DNA of 64,000 nt from Persicaria tinctoria. Taxonomy: Eukaryota > Streptophyta > Magnoliopsida > Caryophyllales > Polygonaceae. Where the stretch lies: the NCBI GenBank assembly GCA_037127255.1, contig JBANSL010000001.1, forward strand, positions 41,903,001 through 41,967,000, written 5' to 3'. The position numbers and the translations under genes were made by a program. Positions 47,793 through 56,413 of the stretch are shown here, piece after piece. The notes under the pieces are model-generated. The model was given only the letters and a program-made list of their open reading frames with translations, did no database searches and was not told the origin of the DNA. Each line of letters starts with the position of its first letter. Within the stretch, counting starts at the first letter, position 1.

Positions 47793-48551
47793 GAGGAGGG
47801 TTCAAGTGAGAATAATTTGATCCGGTAATAAGGAAAGAAGTGATCTAATTGGTGGAATTGGATGTAATTTTACTTTTATAAAATAAAGCCTCACGCGCCC
47901 TTGATTTCCTCCATCCCCTTCTCTGTCTGGCTCTTAGAAGAAGCGAATGACGGGAATTTTTGGGATCCTCCGACCAGCTCCAATCCATCCTGATTCTCCA
48001 CCGTCACTGTCGCCCGCCCCTTCGCCGTCACCGTCTCTCCCGATCAACTCCAATCCCTTCCTCTATTGCGTCACCGTCGCTCGCCCCTTCGCCGTCCTTT
48101 CCCTCCCCTAGCCCAACCCCAGCGCCGACTCTACCTCCATGACGCACCTCACCGCCGCTGGCGCCGCCCTGCTCTCTGCAAATATCGGCATCTCCGTCGA
48201 GGATCTGTCTATTTTTGAAGTGGTATTGGGTTCGATTAGATTAATTAATGGGTTATGTAGTTGATTCGATGATATGGTTCATGTGTGAAAGAACTAAAGG
48301 CCGATTTTGTTTTTAGGAGTGATTTTATTTACTTTCCTTTAGAACTCCTCTTCTTCTAAGTTAATTTGTTTGATGATATGGTTAGTGGATATGTACTAAT
48401 TGAATTGGAAATTATATGTGGTGATGTGTGTTCTATCTAATCTAATGCAGTATACACAATGCGATAATATATATACAAAACGATTTAATGTGGTGATGTG
48501 TACATGTGTCCGCGCATACTGGATCTGCTTCTTCGCGTGCTTCCACATTAT

Positions 48552-48940
48552 TTGGTTCAGTTTCTAAATAGAGATTGGTTCAGTGAATAAATAGAGGTTG
48601 GTTCAGTGACTAAATAGAGGTTGGTTCAGTGACTAAATAGATGTTGGTTAAGTGACTAAATAGGTTGGTTCAGTGCCTAAATAGAGGTTGGTTCAGTGAC
48701 TAAATAGAGGTTGGTTCAGTGACTAAATAGTGGTTGGTTCAGTGTCTAAATAGGTTGGTTCAGTGTCCAAATAGAGGTTGGTTTAGTGACTATTTAGAGG
48801 TTGGTTCAGTGGCTAAATAGAGGTTGGTTCAACGTCTAAATAGAGGTTGGTTCAGTGACTAAATAAATGTTGGTTCAGTGTCTAAATAGAGGTTGGTTCA
48901 GTGACTAAATAGAGATTGGTTCAGTGACAAAATATATAGG
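48552..48940. repeat. 23-bp minisatellite, 17 units
   Basis: The unit is TTGGTTCAGTGAC followed by TAAATAGAGG. Seventeen consecutive units were counted, two of them shortened to 21 bases and others with point changes. Confidence 0.95.
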
Positions 48941-49102
48941 TTCATGAACCACTTCTTCATAACTTCTTTATAGCATGATAAACCACTTCTTGATAACTTG
49001 ATAAACCACTTTTTATAGGCCCATGAACCACTTCTTTATAGCTTAATGAATCACTTCTTGATAACTTGATGAACCACTTCTTTATAGCTTGATGAACCAC
49101 TT
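48941..49102. repeat. Second 23-bp minisatellite, about 7 units
   Basis: Units of the kind GAACCACTTCTTTATAGC plus TTGAT. The junction with the first array is the palindrome GGTTCATGAACC, and the unit loosely resembles the first unit reversed (TGAACCAACCTC...). The copia LTR starts in the last unit. Confidence 0.85.
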
Positions 49103-50085
49103 TGATAACTCCACTCCCTTGATGAAAATCGGAATAAGTTTCAAAGGCTTTGACAGTTTGTTTTTTGTCAAAGGTCTTGAAGCTTTAAAGTGTTGATGAA
49201 ACACAAAACCTGTTCTCTATGATATTATGTTCGAATATTATTTTATATTATTATATGCTTCAAGATATTATATTCTAACATTTCAGGAAGCTTTTCAAAT
49301 ATTATATCCTTCCAAAGTCGAAAAGTTAAGAAGGACACAATCGGAGATCATGGCTTCAAAAGTTTCCAAGTTTAGTAGAAGATCTCGAAGATAGCCATGA
49401 TCAGCCTAGCCGTTGGAGAAGATTCCTTCCTCAAGTGGCGCCGATGATCTTCACTATATAAAGGAGATGAAGAAGAGAGAGAGGACTGACTTACATTCAC
49501 GAATATCATTGCACAATCAGCCCTCAAGTTTACGATCTCTCTTCAGCGTGTTCTCTCTGCTTGTTCTTAAGAGTCTTATATTTTGTTTCAAAGCATTTGA
49601 GAGATACACAGTGAGCTTATAGGATATATTTCGAGAGAGGGTTATACTCAAGAGTTTATAACTCAGGAAGTGGGCACTAGTCTATTGATTCTCGAGAGTA
49701 AGAGGATTGTACTAGATAGCTGAGAGAGGTGGGGCTCTTCTAGATTGGTCTAGGACTCCAAGGGAACGTGAGTTGTCTAGATTGAAATTGTATAGGAGAT
49801 AGGCTTCTCGTTGAGCTATTAGGAACCTAAGCTTTATGAATCAATAAAGCATGTTGAATCCTAGGGTTGTGGAAGAACCCTAGGCGGGGACGTAGGCCAA
49901 GTTCGTGCTGAACCTCGTTAACAATTCGTTGCGTCCTTTACTTATTGCTTTACCTTGTTTCCGCACTTGGTTCGAATTGTTTAACTTTGTGATTCAGGTT
50001 TTCAGAGAAAAGACTAAGTCCAATCTCAAAAGGTTTTTGCACGAGCTTCAAAAGTCTTGAGACTATCTGCGAAAAACCAGCATAT
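49103..50085 (+). repeat. Copia 5' LTR, left part
   Basis: It is nearly identical to the 3' LTR from 63354 on. The break at 50085 is where E5 begins. The last five bases CATAT are the E5 target duplication. Confidence 0.9.
49455..49462 (+). promoter_or_regulatory. TATA box of the copia 5' LTR
   Basis: TATATAAA in CTTCACTATATAAAGGAGAT, conserved in the 3' LTR at 63704-63711. Confidence 0.75.
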
Positions 50086-51996
50086 TGTTGTAAGGAGGAT
50101 ATCGAGTATGCAAATAATAAAATATAAATAAATCACAGCAAACCAGATTCCGTCCCTTGCAAATAATTACAAGACCTCCTCCTGATGTAGCAGCGGGAAG
50201 TCAAGATCAATCCACGAGGAAGCATGTCAGCAGATCCTAGGCAACGGTGGAATCTCACGGACAGAAGTCGACAACAGGGTCCTCGATCTCGACTAGGTTA
50301 GTCGACAGAAGATCGGACAGTCGAGCACAGCGCAGCAGCAGTCACAGGGGCTCGTCGACCTCGACTAGGGCTACTCGATATCGAGTAGAGTCCTCGTCGA
50401 CTTCGAGTTGGGCTTTGTCGAGTACCTGCACACAGAAGCTACAGCGATCCTAGATCGGAAATCAGTAGTCGAGCTCGACCAGGCTTGGTCGAGATCGAGT
50501 AGAGCAGAAACTTAAAACGGAAGAAAATAAAGAACAAATGCTTTGGGATTTCGAACTAAACTTAATGTAAAAGGCTTCCAAGATTGGGGTTTGCAATGAC
50601 GATAACCAAACATGCATAAGGTAGAGATAAACTGATAATCATGTGAATTGCATCAAAGGACAAGCTTTCGCCTTTTCCAACAATTAGACAACTCTTTCAA
50701 GAAACCCTAATTGTCTCTACCGATTTTATGTTTATAATCCAAGTTGTTAGCATGGATCTCCATTAGATGGGAAATAAACACATCAACAAGTAGGGAAATG
50801 CTCAAAACATGATAAAGGTCGGATCTTTTACCTCAATTATGCATGGCTATCGTCGGGCTTGCCCCAACCCTAGAAGTGGGTTGACTACTCGCGCCTCATT
50901 GCAACATCAGACATCATTGATTGAAAGGAAATAACAACTTGCATTAAACTATATTCAAAGAATTTACAATCCCGGAAATCCAACTCTCGTCGAATGCCAA
51001 AACCCTAAAACCTTCGAACTCCTAAACTGTCTCTGTGGAACTACTTGTCTTGCTCTGAAATTGAATGAATAAAACTGAGCCCCATGGGCCTTATTTATAG
51101 GCTTCTAATCCTTGCTACTCAAGGATAGAATATCTATATCTATATTAAAATTATATCTAAAAGGCTAAAAGATAAATAAAATGCTTTAAGGAAATAAATC
51201 AACAAGGAAAAGATAATTCTAAAGTGGGTAAGTCTTCATGTATTGATAGATCTTGCTTCCTTGGATAGAATTAATCAATTTTGGATAGATCCCGGCCAAA
51301 TCGACTTCTTTCACGCCCAAGTAATCTCAAGTCGAGTAGGACTCGTCACGTCTACGCGTTTCTGGAAACTGGGCTACTCGACATCAACAAGGGTCTGGTC
51401 GACCTCGAGTAGGATTTATCGTCGACTGGACTTCTCGGCTAGATCTGCTCGACAGGCTCGGACTTGGTTCACGGTGATCGTCGATATCGACAAGGGCTCA
51501 TCGAGATCGAGTAGGATTGTCCTCGGCGTCCTTGTCCTCGGCTTCTCGATCAGTTCTCTCCTCGACTCCGGGTGTGGCGCTGGGCTTCGTCGATCTCGAC
51601 CAGGTCTTGTCGAGATCGAGTAGACTTCCGGAGCTGGGTGGTCTGGCTCTCGACGTTGCTTCTGGTCGACAAGGCTGTGCTCGGACATACTTGTCGAGAT
51701 CAAGTAAGGGCTACTCGAGGTCGAGTAGTCTGGTTTCTCGGCTCGATTCGACTGGTTCCGTTGCTGCTTTGACCTTGGACTTCTGTAGCTGTGTTCCGAG
51801 CTTTTCCGACCTTCCTTAGAATTGCTGTAAAACGCCTCGAATTCTGCGAATTAAACAGAAACTGGTGTAGATTCTATAATTTGGCAGATAAACATAAACT
51901 ACATAGATTATGTACTATCTTAGCCCAAATGCATGAAATGTATGCAGAAATCGATATAAAAGTAAATGTAAAACATGGCAAATTAGGCTTACAACA
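50086..51996 (-). repeat. E5 3' LTR (1,911 bp)
   Basis: Almost identical to the 5' LTR except for a 204-bp gap near 51480 and scattered changes. Ends are TGTTGTAAG and CTTACAACA. TCGA-NN-TCGA motifs cluster at 50280-50510 and 51370-51725. Confidence 0.95.
51092..51099 (-). promoter_or_regulatory. TATA box of the E5 3' LTR
   Basis: TATAAATA on the - strand, same as in the 5' LTR at 57420-57427. Confidence 0.65.
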
Positions 51997-53607
51997 AACA
52001 CCCCATACTTAAGCTTGCTTGTCCTCAAGCAATACTTTTATTTGTCATTCAGGGGAAGAAATCAAAACTCTCAACATATCAGATTCATTCTGATATAACC
52101 CTGCAATCAATTTCCATCCTCGAAAAGGTACTAGTGTCACAGATCCATCCATGTGCAAATATATCAAAGCAACATCTACTCACAAAAGGAGGGTTATGCA
52201 CAAATAATTCATGTGTGACAAAGCATTAATAATCAAGAGGACTTTAATTTAAGCTCAATAAGGATTAGATTGGTAAAAGGCTAAAAGGTGGGCAATTTCT
52301 GGCAATGTGGTGCTAATGATCCGGGGAAATGGAGTATTTCCAAACTGAATTTCATACCACATACTTTCTCCATTTGATTCATCACCTTTCATAATGCTTT
52401 TATTCATAATAATGCTTTTACCTCTCTAACCTCAGCACTGCCTTCTCGCGAGTCGCAAACATGGGTGTCATGAATGGTCCCGGATACTTAGTGCTTTGGA
52501 CTCCTCACAATGTGTCCCATCTTTCCAAACTATTATCTCAGAGAGCAGGGTCAATCTACCTTTATCTCCTGAGGTGATTAGATTTTCTTTCACTCATTAA
52601 ATTTTCCATATATTTCAAATACTTTCCCGCCAATCTCCAATAATGATAATAACAACACAACAACCATATAATAATCTCCATAATGTAACATCATTCTCAA
52701 CATAATCCCCGGATAAGGTAAAGAATGACAATATTTAGATCATGTGGAGCAATATATGAAATAAGGCATAATATGGCTTTTGTGATGCATAAGCATAGGA
52801 AAGGCTAGGAATTAAACAATATGAGCATTATATGGAAATATAAAGTCCTCCATCATTTTATCATGCAACATGTCAAAAGCAACTTCAAATTTACCTCCTT
52901 TCATGGTTTTCAAGAAAATAATGCACTTCATTGTGACTTCCCTTTACTAGGCAATTTCATGTTATATCTCTAATGAATCCAATTTTGCATCATTGAGTTC
53001 AATATAAAGCTTCTATGACATTTATCCAAAAATTTCAATGGGGGGTCATTTTTTCTCAAATTCTTCAAATTTTGGAAAACATGCATATAGGCACATAAAG
53101 CAATAATGCATTCCAAAATAGCCATGTAGCAATTCAAAGAAAATAAATTCTAAATATGCACAAAATATGTCAAATATGGTCAATATGCATGAAGCAAGCC
53201 CTTCCCCCACCCCATACTTAAACATTACAGCGTCCTCACTGTATAAAATCAAATAAAAACAAGAGTAAAGGAAGGAACTCACAGGATAGTGTATCGAGGA
53301 AGGCGAAACTGGGCACGTCGAGTAGAGGTGCTTGTCGATATCGAGTATTGTCTACTCGATCTCGAGTAGGCTCGTCTGCGTCTAGTGGTTTCTGAAGTCG
53401 AAGAGCTTCTGATGGCTTGTCGATGTCGAGTACGTCTACTCGAGACCGAGTAACTTCTGGGCCGCTCCTCCTTGTCGTCGTCGACTTAGCCTTCGTCGAT
53501 TCTGAATGGTTTTCAGGGACTTCTTCCTTCCATCTTTCGCGATACTTATATGCTTGCCGATCAAAAAAGTATTAGATTCCACAAAAAACAAGACTATCCA
53601 TTTAAAG
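51997..53607 (-). other. E5 3' non-coding region with polypurine tract
   Basis: Next to the LTR the - strand reads GCTTAAGTATGGGGTGTT, the polypurine tract, preceded by the GCTTGAGGACAAGCAAGC motif common upstream of Athila-type 3' LTRs. A second purine-rich tract (AAGTATGGGGTGGGGGAAGG on -) lies at about 53198-53217 and is also kept in E4 near 34842-34862. No gene is seen in 1.6 kb. TCGA motifs reappear from 53310. Confidence 0.65.
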
Positions 53608-53861
53608 AATTCTAAAACATAAAAATAAAAACAAAAACCAAAAAGTCCAAAAAAAAAAATTCATAAAGTTTATATACACGCTCTAGATTTTAGAGTCGCT
53701 AGGCCGATTTCTCCGTTTGCGCTCAAGGACCATTAATTCTAAAACATAAAAATAAAAACAAAAACCAAAAAGTCCAAAAAAAAAAATTCATAAAGTTTAT
53801 ATACACGCTCTAGATTTTAGAGTCGCTAGGCCGACTTCTCCGTTTGCGCTCAAGGACCATT
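53608..53861. repeat. 127-bp tandem duplication in E5
   Basis: 53608-53734 and 53735-53861 are the same but for one base (CCGATTTCT versus CCGACTTCT). The unit starts AATTCTAAAACATAAAAAT and ends AAGGACCATT. E1 and E4 have one copy of the GTCGCTAGGC part. Confidence 0.95.
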
Positions 53862-54224
53862 ATTGTGGGGCCCGCTCATGCTTGGCCCTTCTCCTGGATC
53901 ATCTAGGTCCTGATGGTAGTATGCAAGCTCAGCTGACAGGTGGTCGCTTGCATCATCTCCCTTTTCATTCTTCTTCTTCTTTGTAGCCCTCAGTTTCTGC
54001 AGGTTCTCTCGCCACGGTGTTTTATTCCCTCTTAAATCATTAAAAATTTTATTTATGGACTGAGGGGGAGTAGAATTCATACCTGAGCTTACCTGTTCGG
54101 ACCCAAAACAGAAATCTTTGGGTTTGGGTCTACTCGATGTCGAGTACTGCTGGTCGAGATCGAGCACAGGGACCCCATACTTAGGCTCCTGGCAAGTTTC
54201 TAGCTCAGTGGTGGTGGTCGACAT
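53850..54224 (-). CDS. E5 C-terminal ORF
   Basis: 124 codons starting MSTTTTELETCQEPKYGV, with a lysine-rich LRATKKKKNEKGDDASDHLS and a tail PGEGPSMSGPHNN. It is in the same frame as the protease ORF upstream and is separated from it by a single TAG (54228-54230), which is part of a TCGACTAG word. It is therefore probably the C-terminal end of the gag-protease polyprotein. It shares the start (YGV, YDLD-type motif-coded segment, then SSGMNSTPPQSI-like) with the E1 and E4 C-terminal ORFs only loosely. Function unknown. Confidence 0.55.
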   Translation of the reverse strand: MSTTTTELETCQEPKYGVPVLDLDQQYSTSSRPKPKDFCFGSEQVSSGMNSTPPQSINKIFNDLRGNKTPWRENLQKLRATKKKKNEKGDDASDHLSAELAYYHQDLDDPGEGPSMSGPHNNGP

Positions 54225-54227
54225 CGA

Positions 54228-55157
54228 CTAGTCTTGGTCGAGGTCGAGGAGGATGCTTGTCGAGATCGAGGAGGCTTCGTCGATCTCGAGTACAGTTTTG
54301 GCTCCTTCCTCCGCTGTTTTCCTGGTCCCGTCGATGCTGATGCTTTTCCCCTCCAGCCAAGAAATTTCCTCTTTTGCAGGGCCAAAAGAGAAATCCAAAA
54401 CCTCATCGCCTATGGTGAAGGTGAGCGAGCGATTCTTAACACTAATCCTGGCATCTGCAGTAGCTAAGAATGGTCTACCAAGAATAATAGGGCTAGTAGG
54501 ATCTTCAGCACAATCAGTAATAAGGAAATCTGTTGGAACAAAGAATTTACCAACCTGGACGGGGACATTTTCAACTATACCTGTATGGATGACCACTGTA
54601 TTGTTAGCTATGTATAATTTAGCATCCACAGGTTCTATGCATCCTATCTTGACCTTCCGCCAGATTGATAAAGGCATGATGCTCACACTTGCTCCTAAAT
54701 CGCACAGAGAATCATATTTATATTGTCCAAAACCCACAGTAACAGAAAACTTACCAGGGTCAGGCCTCTTTTCAGGGAAGTGGAGTACTTTGCATTCACC
54801 TGCGATCTCTGAGATGGATCGCTTCTTGCTCAGGATTTCCTTCAGAAACTTGACATATCCAGGCATCTCTTGCAGGGCTTCTGTAAAAAGAATAGAAACA
54901 TTCAGTTCTTGCAGCATATTAACAAATCTGGTGAACCTACCTGCAGTGGGATCTTTCTGTGCTTTTGAAGGGAAAGGCAGTGGCTTTTTCTGCTTCGGAG
55001 CCAGATCAGCTGTCGGAGATGCTGCAGAGTCGTCGACGTCAGCTTGCTGCTTCTCGATCTCGACCACGGGCTTATCGATCTCGACTAGGGGCTTGTCGAC
55101 ATCGAGTTGGGTTATCGACCTCGGGTTGCTGGTCTGCGCAGCGGAGTCCGAGCTCAA
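54228..55157 (-). CDS. E5 protease ORF, 309 aa
   Basis: Retroviral-type aspartic protease of a TR-GAG element, expected to process its own gag. Residues 19-37 and 288-309 are encoded by TCGA-motif DNA and read as acidic repeats (PLVEIDKPVVEIEK; LLDLDQD). The pre-protease block (TEALQEMPGYVKFLKEILSK) is at 93-111. The protease itself is about 135-245 with active-site CDLGASVSIMP (Asp153), KFFVPTDFL and PIILGRPFLAT. The catalytic Asp is intact. It follows gag on the same strand after a short stop-containing linker. No RT domain follows. The full-length + strand frame on the opposite strand is a shadow. Confidence 0.85.
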   Translation of the reverse strand: MSSDSAAQTSNPRSITQLDVDKPLVEIDKPVVEIEKQQADVDDSAASPTADLAPKQKKPLPFPSKAQKDPTAGRFTRFVNMLQELNVSILFTEALQEMPGYVKFLKEILSKKRSISEIAGECKVLHFPEKRPDPGKFSVTVGFGQYKYDSLCDLGASVSIMPLSIWRKVKIGCIEPVDAKLYIANNTVVIHTGIVENVPVQVGKFFVPTDFLITDCAEDPTSPIILGRPFLATADARISVKNRSLTFTIGDEVLDFSFGPAKEEISWLEGKSISIDGTRKTAEEGAKTVLEIDEASSISTSILLDLDQD

Positions 55158-55385
55158 CTTCTGGTCTTAGTCGAGTAGAGGCTTGTCGACATCGGGTACG
55201 GGCTCCTCGAGATCGACCAGGTTCTGCTCTGTCTCGAGTTGCTGCTCTGCCTTGCTTTGCTGTTTCCCGACCTCTGGCTCGTGTAGCTGATACCCACTCC
55301 TGAGTTTGATAGCTGCGACATGTCCGGTTTTCCCCTTAGGATTTGGTTCTGTTTGCCCAGGGAGCTTGCCGGACGGTCGTGGGAT

Positions 55386-56243
55386 CTACGCACCGATTTG
55401 ACCCATCTGGGTCTCTATTCCCCTTTTCCAGATGTCCAGTTCCCCAAATTTGGTGGTGATGTTCTGGAACTGATTGTTGATGGTGCCCTGATTCTGGCGC
55501 ATCTCCTCAAGGATCAGCTGCAGATCATCTTTCTTTTGATCCCTTTCTGGATGTCCTGGAGCTCTGTAGGGCGGGGGGTTCCTAGGAGGACCTCGGTTCC
55601 ATTGTGGTTGATAGAACCTTTGATCCCCCATGGTAGCGATTGGGACCCCCTGCGTAAGCGGCCTCCTCGTGTGTCTCTGCCATTCTGACTTGCTCTGTGT
55701 GTGGGCACTCAGTAGTGGTGTGCCTCTGTGATCCGCATTCGATGCAAGGCTGATTGACAGATAGATATTTGACTTGCTTGAGGAGCTTGCGATTCTGGTC
55801 TCTGTAGAACTGCTCCCTGACATCTGGGTCGATCTCCTTTGCTGGCTCATAGAGTGGCCAGGGGAAAGCTTTCATCTTGACATATTCCAGAGTTGTACCT
55901 TCAGCAAGAGTACGGCACATGTCATGAAAATTGGTAATATGTTCAAGAGAGGACACTCATTAAATCTCCCATGAAAAGCATTATTTTTAAGCTCTATAAG
56001 AAATAGAGTGCGAATTTCAAAAGAGTTTTCAGGGATTAGAATCGCCGATTCAGGCACGACGAGAGTGGGATGCATATAATCCTCTGTAGTGGTTGGATAT
56101 TGGGCAAGCTCAGCTTCTGCAAGCCTTGCGCGCTCATTTGCTTGGTCCCTTGCTGTCCTCTCATTGGCGATAGTAGTATCCTTTGCGGCTAGTTCCCTGG
56201 TAAGCCTCTGTATCAGCTGCTCCTGTGTTTCGGGGGCTGCCAT
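55386..56243 (-). pseudogene. E5 gag with core deletion
   Basis: The N-terminal frame (55872-56243) encodes a charged helix (QEQLIQRLTRELAAKD), YPTTTEDYMHPTLVVPESAI and ELKNNAFHGRFNECPL, then shifts. Frame 55582-55956 goes from EYVKMKAFPW straight to PLYEPAKEIDP. In E3 about 150 residues lie between these points, so most of the gag core is deleted. The zinc knuckle CIECGSQRHTTTEC (C-X2-C-X4-H-X4-C) is intact. A further frame change near 55640 leads to 55386-55850 with RNPPPYRAPGHPERDQKKDD and a helical tail. This copy could not make a normal capsid. Confidence 0.85.
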
Positions 56244-56393
56244 GGCTCTTTGCAGTCTAGCTCTGATGTGTAGGAGGCGTTCCGGTTCGTCTAAGGCGTC
56301 AAACTCAGGTGGGATACCAGAACAGCGTATACACCTGCGAAGTAACTCAAGCGAAAAGTGAGAACTGACTACCTAAGGTGCGAATGATTGCTT

Positions 56394-56410
56394 CCCCGGC
56401 AACGGCGCCA
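56394..56410 (-). other. E5 primer-binding site, perfect tRNA-Asp match
   Basis: CCCCGGCAACGGCGCCA on the + strand is identical over 17 bases to the 3' end (before CCA processing, including the final CCA) of plant tRNA-Asp(GUC). It is three bases from the LTR. Confidence 0.9.
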
Positions 56411-56413
56411 ATT

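Larger units (their letters stand above)
47793..49102 (+). mobile_element. Second MULE-like terminus with GC-rich insert and minisatellites
   Basis: It begins GAGGAGGGTTCAAGTGAGAA, close to the reversed right terminus of the neighbouring MULE (GGTAAGGGTTCAAGTGAATT). A GC-rich block at 47895-48210 (CCGTCACCGTC repeats) looks like a captured gene leader; then come two minisatellites. No transposase and no second terminus are seen before the copia LTR at 49103. Either a truncated MULE or one whose far end lies beyond the window. Confidence 0.5.

Noticed and set aside
54253..55170. 305-residue open frame on the + strand, opposite the E5 protease
   Set aside because: It is the shadow of a conserved protease ORF on the other strand; its translation has no domain.
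56394..56410. A tRNA-Asp gene
   Set aside because: Only the 3' 17 bases are present, directly beside an LTR; it is a primer-binding site.
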